In this document: positions 18,862-27,898 of the stretch, one piece after another
How the letters are laid out: the number at the start of each line of letters is the position of its first letter
Numbering within the stretch: the stretch's first letter is position 1
Assembly (NCBI RefSeq): GCF_000297055.2
Contig: NC_022357.1
Coordinates: forward strand, 3,006,501 to 3,070,500
Reading direction: 5' to 3'
DNA from: Sulfuricella denitrificans skB26
GTDB taxonomy: Bacteria > Pseudomonadota > Gammaproteobacteria > Burkholderiales > Sulfuricellaceae
DNA: 64,000 nt
Translations under genes and position numbers: made by a program
Notes under the pieces: generated by a model
What the model saw: the letters and a program-made list of their open reading frames with translations, nothing else
The model's database searches: none
Told to the model about the DNA's origin: nothing

Positions 18862-20022
18862 ATGCCGATACCCACGTCAGGGGTTCAGACCCTGGGCAGC
18901 ATCCTTTGCGTCGTGGGTGCGCGCCCGAACTTCATGAAAATGGCGCCGATCATGGCGGCGCTGGGGAATCTCAGACCACCGCTGGCCTTGAGTCTGGTTC
19001 ACACTGGTCAGCATTATGATGCCGTCATGAACCATCAGTATTTCGAGGCGCTCGGTATCCCGCAACCGGATATCAATCTGGAGGTGGGCTCCGGAAGTCA
19101 CGCGATCCAAACAGCAGAAGTCATGCGCCGCTTCGAGCCCGTGCTGGACGCCAAGCGGCCTTCCGCTGTGCTAGTGGTCGGCGACGTAAACTCCACTCTG
19201 GCCTGCGCTCTGGTGGCGGCAAAAAAAGGAGTTCCGGTGATTCACGTCGAAGCGGGTCTGCGCAGCTTCGACCGCGCCATGCCGGAGGAGATCAACCGGA
19301 TATTGACTGACCAGATCTCCGACCTGCTCTTTATCACCGAAAGCAGCGGCCGCGAAAACCTGCTGCGAGAAGGAATAGTCGAATCGCGCATCCATTTTGT
19401 CGGCAACGTCATGATCGACACTCTGCGCCGCAATCTGGAAAGGGCCGTCCCCTTGTCCAAAATCCTGAAAGACGCCGGGCATGAGGATTTTATGGGCGGC
19501 AACGCCGGCTATGCCGTCCTCACCCTGCACCGACCCTCCAACGTGGACGATCCCGCCACCCTGCGCACCCTGCTTGATACAGTCCTGAAAATCAGCCGCA
19601 AGTTGCCCGTCATCTTCCCGATGCACCCGCGCACCCACGCCATGATCAAGAATTCTGGCCTGGAAGAGATGCTGAAAGTTCCCGAGTTGCTGCTGCTGCC
19701 GCCCATGGGTTATCTGGAAATGCTGGGATTGATGAAGAATGCACGGGTCATGCTGACCGACTCAGGCGGCATTCAGGAGGAAACTACGGCCCTTGGCGTC
19801 CCATGCATCACGCTGAGAAACAATACGGAAAGGCCGATCACGGTGGAAGAGGGAACCAATACCATTGCCGGCCAGGACCCGGTAAAAATTCTGGCGGCCT
19901 TCGACGAAATTATGCGCAGCGGCGGCAAGGCGGGCAGGATCCCTGAATTCTGGGATGGACAAGCCTCGATACGCATTGCAACGGCAATTCACGAATGGCT
20001 GGAAAATGGATGTCTGAGCTGA
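18862..20022 (+). CDS. wecB: UDP-N-acetylglucosamine 2-epimerase (non-hydrolysing), first copy
   Basis: The product has 386 aa. It interconverts UDP-GlcNAc and UDP-ManNAc, supplying ManNAc-type units. Family motifs are VGARPNFMKMAPIM, HTGQHYD, HVEAGLRSFDRAMPEE, THRPSNVD-type HRPSN and the C-terminal DSGGIQEETTALG. It lies 3 bp after the ATPase gene. A second, clearly different copy lies at 48981-50111 on the other strand, so the two glycan operons do not rely on one shared gene. Confidence 0.93.
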   Translation: MPIPTSGVQTLGSILCVVGARPNFMKMAPIMAALGNLRPPLALSLVHTGQHYDAVMNHQYFEALGIPQPDINLEVGSGSHAIQTAEVMRRFEPVLDAKRPSAVLVVGDVNSTLACALVAAKKGVPVIHVEAGLRSFDRAMPEEINRILTDQISDLLFITESSGRENLLREGIVESRIHFVGNVMIDTLRRNLERAVPLSKILKDAGHEDFMGGNAGYAVLTLHRPSNVDDPATLRTLLDTVLKISRKLPVIFPMHPRTHAMIKNSGLEEMLKVPELLLLPPMGYLEMLGLMKNARVMLTDSGGIQEETTALGVPCITLRNNTERPITVEEGTNTIAGQDPVKILAAFDEIMRSGGKAGRIPEFWDGQASIRIATAIHEWLENGCLS

Positions 20023-20053
20023 CATTCATGCAGCCTCCTGCAGAAAACATTTT

Positions 20054-20905
20054 ATGACAACAGCGCAGATACGGAATGCGATGACCATCGACGTGGAGGA
20101 TTACTTCCAGGTCTCGGCCTTTGCCCCCCACATCCTGCGCGAACATTGGGACAGCCTGCCGTGCCGGGTGGAACGCAACATCGACATCGCACTGGCCTTG
20201 CTGAATGAGGGTAACGCACATGCCACCTTTTTCACCCTGGGCTGGGTCGCCGAGCGCTACCCTGATGTGGTGCGGCGCATCGTAGACAACGGCCACGAAC
20301 TCGCCAGCCACGGCTATGGCCATCACCGCGTCAGCGATCAAAACCGGAACGACTTCGGCAAGGACATCACACACGCCAAGAAATTGCTGGAGGACATCTC
20401 CGGCAGTTCGGTAATCGGCTATCGCGCTCCGAGCTTTTCCATTGGTGCTGACAATCTGTGGGCGCACGACGTGCTGCTGGAGGCGGGTTATCAATACAGT
20501 TCCAGCATTTATCCGATCCGGCACGACCATTACGGTATGCCCGAGGCGCCGCGCTTTGCCCACTACCCGCGTGGCGAGGGTGGCGTGCTAGAACTCCCCC
20601 CCACCACTGTGGCGCTGCTGGGCCGCAACCTGCCAGCGGCAGGAGGCGGTTATTTCAGACTACTGCCCTATCAGGCGTCACGCTGGCTCATACGCCGTGT
20701 CAACCATCAGGACGGCAAGCCCTGCATTTTCTACTTCCATCCGTGGGAACTTGATCCAGACCAGCCTCGTCAGCAGGGCATCTCGTTAAAAACGCAATTC
20801 CGCCATTACGTCAATCTGACACGCATGGAATCCCGCATTCAGGCGCTATTACGGGATTTTCACTGGGACCGCATGGATCGCGTGTTCATGAAAGCAGAAA
20901 CGTGA
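20054..20905 (+). CDS. XrtA-system polysaccharide deacetylase
   Basis: The product has 283 aa. It is a NodB-type domain with the metal and catalytic motifs NAMTIDVEDYFQV (motif 1, DVED), ELASHGYGHHRV (motif 2, HxxxH) and YRAPSFSI (motif 3), followed by a C-terminal DUF3473-like part (YFRLLPY, YFHPWELD). This is the exosortase-locus deacetylase type, thought to de-N-acetylate the exopolysaccharide or its precursor. No signal peptide is seen. It overlaps the FemAB-like gene by 4 bp. Confidence 0.92.
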   Translation: MTTAQIRNAMTIDVEDYFQVSAFAPHILREHWDSLPCRVERNIDIALALLNEGNAHATFFTLGWVAERYPDVVRRIVDNGHELASHGYGHHRVSDQNRNDFGKDITHAKKLLEDISGSSVIGYRAPSFSIGADNLWAHDVLLEAGYQYSSSIYPIRHDHYGMPEAPRFAHYPRGEGGVLELPPTTVALLGRNLPAAGGGYFRLLPYQASRWLIRRVNHQDGKPCIFYFHPWELDPDQPRQQGISLKTQFRHYVNLTRMESRIQALLRDFHWDRMDRVFMKAET

Positions 20906-21954
20906 GCGTACGCACGGCGAACCCGACCGCACTACAGGTGCGCACGATGACGCCGGGTGACACCGCACACTGGGATCAGTTCGTTTTCGGCTGTCACGCA
21001 GCCACATTTTTCCACCGCGCCGGCTGGAAAGAAGTGATAGAGCGCGCCTTCGGCCACCGCACCCACTTCCTGCTGGCCGAGGAGAACGGCGCCATCCAGG
21101 GCGTGCTGCCGTTGGCAGAAAACGACAGCCGACTCTTCGGGCATTCGTTATCTTCACTGCCGTTTTGTGTCTACGGCGGCATCGCCGCCAGCACTGAGCC
21201 GGCACGACAGGCGCTGGACGAGGAGGCGCAAAAACTGGCTGCAAGTCTCAACGTGGACTTCCTGGAATACCGCAACACAGTGCCTTTTCACACCGACTGG
21301 CCGGGCAAGGATCTGTACGTCACCTTCCGCAAGACCATTGATCCGGACGTGGAAGCCAACATGCTCGCCATTCCGCGCAAACAGCGCGCGATGGTGCGCA
21401 AGGGCATCAAGGCCGAGCTTGCTAGCGAGATCGACAACGATGTGGAGCGATTTTTTTCCGTGTTCGCGGACAATGTCCACCGCCATGGCACTCCCGCGCT
21501 GCCCAAGCGCTATTTTGCTCTGCTGCAAGAAGTATTCGGCAGAGATTGCGAAGTGCTGACTGTGGTAAAAGACGAACAAGTCTTAAGCAGCGTGCTAAGC
21601 TTTTATTTCCGCGACGAGGTACTACCCTACTATGCTGGCGACACGTTGGCAGCACGCGATGTTGCAGCCAACGATTTCAAATACTGGGAGCTGATGCGGC
21701 GCGCCTGCGAGCGCGGCATCAAGGTGTTCGATTATGGCCGCAGCAAGCGCGGCACCGGGCCATTCGACTTCAAGAAAAACTGGGGGTTCGAACCACAGCC
21801 GCTGCATTACGAATACCAGTTGCACCGAGCAAAGACCGTGCCGGACACCAATCCATTGAACCCCAAGTACCGGCTGTTCATCAAACTGTGGCAGCACTTG
21901 CCTCTGTCTGTGGCCAACGCAATCGGCCCGTATATCGTCAGGAATCTGGGGTAG
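20902..21954 (+). CDS. FemAB-like acyltransferase-fold protein, XrtA/PEP-CTERM associated
   Basis: The product has 350 aa from a GTG start that overlaps the deacetylase stop. It is a tandem GNAT-fold FemAB/peptidoglycan-bridge type protein (HAATFFHRAGWKEVIERAFGH, and GRSKRGTGPFDFKKNWGFEP near the C-terminus). FemAB proteins transfer amino acids from aminoacyl-tRNA to peptidoglycan; the exosortase-associated branch has unknown acceptors. Position in the conserved order deacetylase-FemAB-glycosyltransferase-XrtA supports the assignment. Confidence 0.88.
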   Translation: MSVRTANPTALQVRTMTPGDTAHWDQFVFGCHAATFFHRAGWKEVIERAFGHRTHFLLAEENGAIQGVLPLAENDSRLFGHSLSSLPFCVYGGIAASTEPARQALDEEAQKLAASLNVDFLEYRNTVPFHTDWPGKDLYVTFRKTIDPDVEANMLAIPRKQRAMVRKGIKAELASEIDNDVERFFSVFADNVHRHGTPALPKRYFALLQEVFGRDCEVLTVVKDEQVLSSVLSFYFRDEVLPYYAGDTLAARDVAANDFKYWELMRRACERGIKVFDYGRSKRGTGPFDFKKNWGFEPQPLHYEYQLHRAKTVPDTNPLNPKYRLFIKLWQHLPLSVANAIGPYIVRNLG

Positions 21955-21958
21955 AGCG

Positions 21959-23227
21959 ATGCAAGACATTCTGTATCTCACCCATCGCATCCCCTACCCG
22001 CCCAACAAGGGCGACAAAATCCGCTCCTGGCATATACTGAAGTACTTGGCGCAGCGTTATCGCGTGCATTTAGGCACCTTTGTCGATGACCACGACGACT
22101 GGCAACACGTGGATACAGTAAAGAAATTGTGCGGAGAGACCCATTTTGCATCCTTGAACCCGCGCACCGCGCGACTGCGCAGTCTGGGCGCGTTGACTGG
22201 CAAGCGGCCGCTAACGCTGGACTATTATCACAATCGCGGTTTGCAACAGTGGGTAGACACGGTAATGAAGGAACAGTCCATAGAACGCGTTCTGGTATTC
22301 TCTTCGGCCATGGCTCAGTACGTGATGAATGCCCGACAAGCACGGCGCATCATCGATTTCGTCGACATAGACTCGGATAAATGGCGGCAATATGCCGAGA
22401 AAAAACCCTGGCCCATGAGCTGGCTGTACCGGCGCGAAAGCCGCTCGCTGCTGAGCTACGAGCGAAAAGTCGCGTACGAATTCGACGCATCGCTATTCGT
22501 GTCCCAAGCGGAGGCCGATCTGTTTCAGCAACTTGCGCCGGAAAGCGCGACCAAGACCAGCTTCTTTAACAATGGGGTGGATGCCGGATATTTTTCACCC
22601 GCCCATGAGTATCCCAACCCTTACCATTCAGATGAAGCTGCCATCGTATTCACCGGCGCGATGGACTACTGGCCCAATATCGATGCAGTGCAATGGTTTG
22701 CGCGGGAAATCCTGCCTGAGGTGCTGGCCAGCAATCCTGATGTGCGCTTTTATATCGTCGGCTCCCGGCCCACACCCCAGGTACAGGCGCTCACGGCATT
22801 GGCTGGCGTGCACGTGACCGGCGCAGTGGCTGACATTCGTCCCTACCTTGCGCATGCCCGCCTTGCAGTGGCCCCACTACGCATTGCTCGCGGCATCCAG
22901 AACAAGGTGCTGGAGGCGATGGCCATGGCCAAGCCGGTGGTCGCCTCAATCCAGGCACTGGAAGGCATTGCCGCGAAGATTGGAGAAGAAGTTCTGCTGG
23001 CACGTGACCACAAAGAATTTGTCGCCACTATTTCGACCTTACTGCAACACCCCCAAAACAACATTGGCCAGGCCGCACGGGCACGAGCCCTGGCGGACTA
23101 CACATGGGAACGCAACCTGGAACGTGTGGATGATTTACTTTCACCGGAACCGGGGATGACATTTCACAGCACAGCTACCGCATCAAAACCCATCGCGCTA
23201 ACAACCGCTGGAGTAATGCATGAGTAA
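21959..23227 (+). CDS. Sugar transferase, GT4 type, PEP-CTERM/EpsH1-system associated
   Basis: The product has 422 aa. The N-terminus ILYLTHRIPYPPNKGDKIRSW is diagnostic of the TIGR03087-like exosortase glycosyltransferases. A GT-B donor-site segment lies at about 225-340 (IVFTGAMDYWPNIDAV, APLRIARGIQNKVLEAMAMAKPVV). It is predicted to add a sugar to the exopolysaccharide repeat unit at the cytoplasmic membrane face. It overlaps the exosortase start by 8 bp. Sugar specificity unknown. Confidence 0.88.
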   Translation: MQDILYLTHRIPYPPNKGDKIRSWHILKYLAQRYRVHLGTFVDDHDDWQHVDTVKKLCGETHFASLNPRTARLRSLGALTGKRPLTLDYYHNRGLQQWVDTVMKEQSIERVLVFSSAMAQYVMNARQARRIIDFVDIDSDKWRQYAEKKPWPMSWLYRRESRSLLSYERKVAYEFDASLFVSQAEADLFQQLAPESATKTSFFNNGVDAGYFSPAHEYPNPYHSDEAAIVFTGAMDYWPNIDAVQWFAREILPEVLASNPDVRFYIVGSRPTPQVQALTALAGVHVTGAVADIRPYLAHARLAVAPLRIARGIQNKVLEAMAMAKPVVASIQALEGIAAKIGEEVLLARDHKEFVATISTLLQHPQNNIGQAARARALADYTWERNLERVDDLLSPEPGMTFHSTATASKPIALTTAGVMHE

Positions 23228-24788
23228 ACCTGCCGCCATCCATCCCGACAGCACAGCTCCCGAGCGTCAGGCCAACGACTGGGCCATCGCTACTCTGCTG
23301 ACAATCGCTGCGGTGGCAGCGCTGCTGTTGCTGTTTTACCAGACCACCCTGTCCACGGTAGCCATTTGGAACCGTTCGGAAACCTTTGCACATGGCTTCC
23401 TGATCTTCCCCATCAGTGCTTTTTTGATCTGGGGTCGGCGCAAGGAAATTGCATTGCTCGCGCCTCAGCCAGACCTGCGCGGCTTGCCGGTATTACTCCT
23501 GTTTGGCTTTGGCTGGCTGCTGGCCTACCTGGCACGGGTACTGGTTGTACAGCAATACGCGCTAGTGGCGATGATTCCGGTGCTGGTGTGGATTATTCTT
23601 GGTTTGCGCGTCACCCGTGCTCTCACGTTCCCGTTGGGTTTTCTGTTTTTTGCGGTGCCGATGGGTGAGTTTCTCATCCCGTACATGATGGATTTCACCG
23701 CCGATTTTACCGTTGCCGCATTGCAGCTCACCGGCATTCCGGTCTACCGCGAGGGCACTTTTTTTACCATTCCCAGTGGCCAATGGTCGGTAGTGGAAGG
23801 ATGCAGCGGCTTGCGTTACCTGATCGCCTCGCTCACCCTGGGCTGCCTGTACGCCTACCTCACTTACCGCAGCACCCGACGGCGCATCATTTTCACTATT
23901 TTGTCAGTGATCGTTCCGGTCATCGCCAACGGTCTGCGCGCCTACATGATCGTAATGATTGCGCACCTCTCTGACATGAAACTGGCATTGGGCGTCGATC
24001 ACTACATCTACGGCTGGGTATTCTTTGGTCTGGTGATGCTGCTGCTGTTCTGGATTGGCGCCTTCTGGCGCGAAGACTTGCAGCAGACGAAAGACAGCGA
24101 ATCCGCCGCAACACCGACCAATTTGGCTCCGTTACCCCTCCGGCGTATCGCGTTGACCACCCTTGCTGCCGTAAGCATAGCGGCTATGTGGCCGGGATAT
24201 GCCGCCTACCTGAAAAACCATGTTCCGCCACCCGTACCGATCAAGCTCGAAGTTCCTGCCGCCAATGGCTGGCTCGCAGACCCGTTACCTCTGTCCGACT
24301 GGCAGCCGAATTATAGCGGCAGCGACGCCAGCGTGATGCAAACTTACCGTAAAGGGTCCAAGGTAGTCAGTCTCTACATTGGCTACTACCTCCATCAGCA
24401 TGAAGGTGCCCAACTCGTTACATCGACCAATGTTATCGTGCGCCAGAAACACCCCGTCTGGAGCAACGTCGGTGAGACCAGCCGCGTCGTCACAATCGAC
24501 AGCCAGCTGCTGCCGATTGTGCAGACCAAGCTACGCTCGGCGACGCGACGGTTGCTGGTGTGGAACTGGAATCGCATCGGCGATATTCCCACCGTTAATG
24601 CGCATTTCGCCAAGCTGCTGGAAGCCAAAGCGAGATTGCTGGGCCAGCGTGACGATGCGGCAGCGATCATCCTCTCCGCACCCTACGATGGCGATATAGA
24701 GTCCGCTGCGGTCGTCATGCAAGAATTCATCGGCGACATGCTGCCGACCATCGAAACAAGCCTGAAACAGGCTGCGGGCGGGCCATGA
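23220..24788 (+). CDS. xrtA: Exosortase A fused to an EpsI-type domain
   Basis: The product has 522 aa. Residues 20-285 form a polytopic exosortase with the catalytic triad visible: Cys195 in VVEGCSGLRY, Arg240 in ANGLRAYM and His261 in GVDHYIYGW. After a loop and one more membrane helix (about 308-328), residues 330-520 match the periplasmic EpsI/DUF3485 domain (IGYYLHQHEGAQLV region). XrtA cleaves PEP-CTERM tails of exported proteins and is genetically tied to exopolysaccharide export. No PEP-CTERM protein was seen in the window. It overlaps both neighbouring glycosyltransferase genes by 4-8 bp. Confidence 0.94.
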   Translation: MSKPAAIHPDSTAPERQANDWAIATLLTIAAVAALLLLFYQTTLSTVAIWNRSETFAHGFLIFPISAFLIWGRRKEIALLAPQPDLRGLPVLLLFGFGWLLAYLARVLVVQQYALVAMIPVLVWIILGLRVTRALTFPLGFLFFAVPMGEFLIPYMMDFTADFTVAALQLTGIPVYREGTFFTIPSGQWSVVEGCSGLRYLIASLTLGCLYAYLTYRSTRRRIIFTILSVIVPVIANGLRAYMIVMIAHLSDMKLALGVDHYIYGWVFFGLVMLLLFWIGAFWREDLQQTKDSESAATPTNLAPLPLRRIALTTLAAVSIAAMWPGYAAYLKNHVPPPVPIKLEVPAANGWLADPLPLSDWQPNYSGSDASVMQTYRKGSKVVSLYIGYYLHQHEGAQLVTSTNVIVRQKHPVWSNVGETSRVVTIDSQLLPIVQTKLRSATRRLLVWNWNRIGDIPTVNAHFAKLLEAKARLLGQRDDAAAIILSAPYDGDIESAAVVMQEFIGDMLPTIETSLKQAAGGP

Positions 24789-25984
24789 GCATGCGCGCCC
24801 CGCTTATCGCCCACGTGGTGCAGCATTTCGGCATGGGCGGGCTGGAAAACGGTGTCGTCAATTTGCTCAACCACATGCCAGCCGACCGTTACCGCCATGC
24901 GGTAGTTTGCCTGGACGGTTACACCGATTTTCGCCATCGCCTACAGCGAGACGATGTACAGTTTTTCGCTCTGCACAAGCGGCCCGGCAAAGACCTAGGG
25001 CTGTATGGGAGGCTGTTCCGGCTGCTGCGCGAGCTGCGCCCGGATCTGCTGCACACCCGCAACCTGTCGACGCTGGAAGGGCAGTTCGTAGCGGCAGCAG
25101 CAGGCGTGCGAGCACGCGTACATGGCGAGCATGGGCGTGACGTGTTCGACCTGCAAGGCAAGAACCGAAAATACAACCTGCTGCGCAAATTGGCGCGGCC
25201 GCTAGTGCACCAATACATCGCAGTCAGCAAGGATTTGGCTAACTGGCTTGAAAACACGGTCGGAGCCGCGCCTCAGCGCATCACCCAAATCTACAATGGG
25301 GTGGACAGCTTGCATTTCCACCCGCGCCAAGATGAACGCACACTGATCGGGCCGGATGGTTTCATGAGCGGCAGCGAATTGTTGATCGGCAGCGTTGGCC
25401 GTATGGCGGAAGTAAAAGACTATCCAAACCTGGTGCGCGCATTTCTGCGCTTATTGTCGGACCAGCCTGAGTCGCGCAAGCGGTTGCGGCTGGTCATCGT
25501 GGGCGAGGGCGACAGCCGAGTGGAATGCCTTGATCTGCTGCGTACAGCCGGGGCCGAGCATTTGGCATGGCTACCGGGGGAACGCTCAGACGTGGCCGAA
25601 ATCATGCGCGCACTGGATATATTCGTATTGCCCTCGTTGGGCGAAGGCATTTCCAACACCATTCTGGAAGCCATGGCGAGCGGGCTACCGGTGGTTGCCA
25701 CCCGTGTTGGCGGCAACCCTGAGTTGGTAGAGCATGACCGAACCGGTAAACTAGTACCTGCCGGTGATTCGGCGGCTTTGGCGCAAGCCTTGCACAGCTA
25801 TGCTCAGGACAGCGTGCAGGTGAAAACGCACGGTCAAACCGCGCGGGAAAAAATCGACTCTCGCTTCAGCATGGAAGCGATGCTAGCGAACTATCTCAGC
25901 GTGTATGACCGTGCACTCGCCAACAATCATGAATTCGCTTCTAGCCCAGCTCGAACGGAGCGAACCAGTCTGACAAAGGAATAA
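24785..25984 (+). CDS. Sugar transferase, GT4 type, PEP-CTERM/EpsH1-system associated (second)
   Basis: The product has 399 aa. The N-terminus IAHVVQHFGMGGLENGVVNLLNHM and the GT4 E(x7)E donor motif (LPSLGEGISNTILEAMASGLP) are typical of TIGR03088-like enzymes that follow exosortase genes. It is a retaining GT-B fold predicted to use a nucleotide sugar in repeat-unit assembly. It overlaps xrtA by 4 bp (ATGA) and is followed by the amidotransferase after 9 bp. Confidence 0.9.
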   Translation: MSMRAPLIAHVVQHFGMGGLENGVVNLLNHMPADRYRHAVVCLDGYTDFRHRLQRDDVQFFALHKRPGKDLGLYGRLFRLLRELRPDLLHTRNLSTLEGQFVAAAAGVRARVHGEHGRDVFDLQGKNRKYNLLRKLARPLVHQYIAVSKDLANWLENTVGAAPQRITQIYNGVDSLHFHPRQDERTLIGPDGFMSGSELLIGSVGRMAEVKDYPNLVRAFLRLLSDQPESRKRLRLVIVGEGDSRVECLDLLRTAGAEHLAWLPGERSDVAEIMRALDIFVLPSLGEGISNTILEAMASGLPVVATRVGGNPELVEHDRTGKLVPAGDSAALAQALHSYAQDSVQVKTHGQTAREKIDSRFSMEAMLANYLSVYDRALANNHEFASSPARTERTSLTKE

Positions 25985-25993
25985 CCAAACAGC

Positions 25994-27889
25994 ATGTGCG
26001 GTATCGTAGGAATTTTTGATTACAACGGGCGGGCCGAAGTCGACCAGACGCTGCTCGCGCAGATGAACCAGGCCCAATTTCATCGCGGTCCGGACGAAGG
26101 CGGGCTGCATACCGAGTCCGGCGTGGGCCTGGGGCATCGGCGCTTGTCCATCATTGATCTATCATCCGGCCACCAACCCTTGTTCAACGAAGATGGCAGC
26201 GTGGTGGTGGTATTCAACGGCGAGATCTACAACTTCGTCGATCTGATTCCCGAACTGCAAGCGCTGGGCCACACCTTCCGCACGCGCTGCGATACCGAAG
26301 TCATCGTCCATGCCTGGGAGGAATGGGGCGAGGCTTGTGTCGAGCGTTTCCGCGGCATGTTCGCGTTTGCCTTGTGGGATCGTAATCAGGAGACACTGTT
26401 TCTGGCGCGTGACCGCATGGGCGTAAAGCCCTTGTATTACGGGTTCGCACACGACGGCATGCTGATTTTCGGCTCCGAACTCAAGGCGTTGACCGCCTAT
26501 CCGGCCTGCGGGCGCGAGATTGATCCATGCGCCATCGAAGAATATTTTGCCTACGGCTATGTTGCCGAGCCCCGCACGATTTATAAGGAAGCCTACAAGC
26601 TGCCTCCCGGCCACACCCTCACCGTCAAGCGCGGCCAGCCATTGCCGCAGACGCACGAATATTGGGATGTGCCGTTCCAGCCTGTCGCCGCGATCTCTGA
26701 GCAGGAAGCACAAGAAGAACTGCTACGCCTGCTACGTGAATCGATCAAGATCCGTCTGGTGTCCGAAGTGCCGCTGGGAGCCTTTCTTTCCGGCGGCGTG
26801 GACTCGAGCGCAGTGGTGGCGATAATGGCGGACCTATCAAACGAGCCGGTGAACACCTGCTCCATTTCCTTCGGCGATCCGGCATTCAATGAGTCCGAAT
26901 ACGCTGCGCAAGTCGCCACAAGATATAAAACCAATCACCGCGTAGAGCAAGTCGATACGGACGATTTCGATCTCATCGACAAACTGGCGGCGATTTACGA
27001 TGAACCCTATGCGGATAGCTCGGCGATCCCGACCTACCGCGTGTGTGAGCTGGCGCGCAAGAATGTCACCGTTGCCTTGTCTGGCGATGGCGGCGACGAG
27101 AATTTCGCCGGCTACCGACGCTATCGCTGGCACATGAATGAAGAACGCATGCGTGGACTGTTGCCAACGTCCTTGCGTCGCCCCCTGTTTGGCATGCTGG
27201 GTCGCGTCTATCCTAAAGCAGATTGGGCGCCGAAGATTTTCCGCGCCAAAGCCACACTCGAAGGCATGGCGCGCGATTCGGTCGAAGGCTATTTCCACAG
27301 CATCTCGCTGTGGAGCGACACCATGCGCGATCGCTTGTTCAGCCCAAGCTTCAAGCGCGAACTGCAAGGTTATCGCGCGGTGGAAGTGATGCAGCGACAC
27401 GATGCCCACTCACCCACTGATGAACCGCTCGCACGCGTGCAATACCTCGATATCAAAACTTATCTGGTCGGTGACATCCTCACCAAAGTTGATCGCGCCA
27501 GCATGGCGCATGCGCTCGAAGTGCGCGAACCCTTGCTCGACCACAAGCTGGTGGAATGGGCATCGTGCATCCAGCCGTCGCTTAAACTGAATGGGCGGGA
27601 GGGTAAATATATTTTCAAAAAAACCATGGAGCCCTACCTGCCCGACAACATTCTCTACCGCAAAAAAATGGGCTTCGCCGTACCGCTGGCCAGTTGGTTC
27701 CGTGGCCCACTGAAAGATAGAGTGAGAAACGCTGTCCTTGGTCCAGTGCTGGCTCAAACCGGCTACTTCAACGCCGGCTATCTGAACGAGTTGGTGGATC
27801 TGCATCAATCCGGCTTGCGGGATTACAGCACGGCGCTATGGACGTTGCTGATGTTCGAGTCATTTTTGCGCAATCAACAAGTCAATTAA
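25994..27889 (+). CDS. AsnB-family amidotransferase, exosortase A-system associated (type 1)
   Basis: The product has 631 aa, full length. It begins with MCGIVGIFD, so the glutaminase nucleophile Cys2 is exposed after Met removal. The N-terminal Ntn domain spans about 2-200. The synthetase domain has the PP-loop LSGGVDSSA (about 260) and LSGDGGDENFAGYRR (about 365). Members in exosortase loci probably amidate a sugar acid or peptide in the glycan rather than free aspartate, though this is inferred from context. A second family member is at the right edge of the window. Confidence 0.9.
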   Translation: MCGIVGIFDYNGRAEVDQTLLAQMNQAQFHRGPDEGGLHTESGVGLGHRRLSIIDLSSGHQPLFNEDGSVVVVFNGEIYNFVDLIPELQALGHTFRTRCDTEVIVHAWEEWGEACVERFRGMFAFALWDRNQETLFLARDRMGVKPLYYGFAHDGMLIFGSELKALTAYPACGREIDPCAIEEYFAYGYVAEPRTIYKEAYKLPPGHTLTVKRGQPLPQTHEYWDVPFQPVAAISEQEAQEELLRLLRESIKIRLVSEVPLGAFLSGGVDSSAVVAIMADLSNEPVNTCSISFGDPAFNESEYAAQVATRYKTNHRVEQVDTDDFDLIDKLAAIYDEPYADSSAIPTYRVCELARKNVTVALSGDGGDENFAGYRRYRWHMNEERMRGLLPTSLRRPLFGMLGRVYPKADWAPKIFRAKATLEGMARDSVEGYFHSISLWSDTMRDRLFSPSFKRELQGYRAVEVMQRHDAHSPTDEPLARVQYLDIKTYLVGDILTKVDRASMAHALEVREPLLDHKLVEWASCIQPSLKLNGREGKYIFKKTMEPYLPDNILYRKKMGFAVPLASWFRGPLKDRVRNAVLGPVLAQTGYFNAGYLNELVDLHQSGLRDYSTALWTLLMFESFLRNQQVN

Positions 27890-27898
27890 AGCAAAGTA

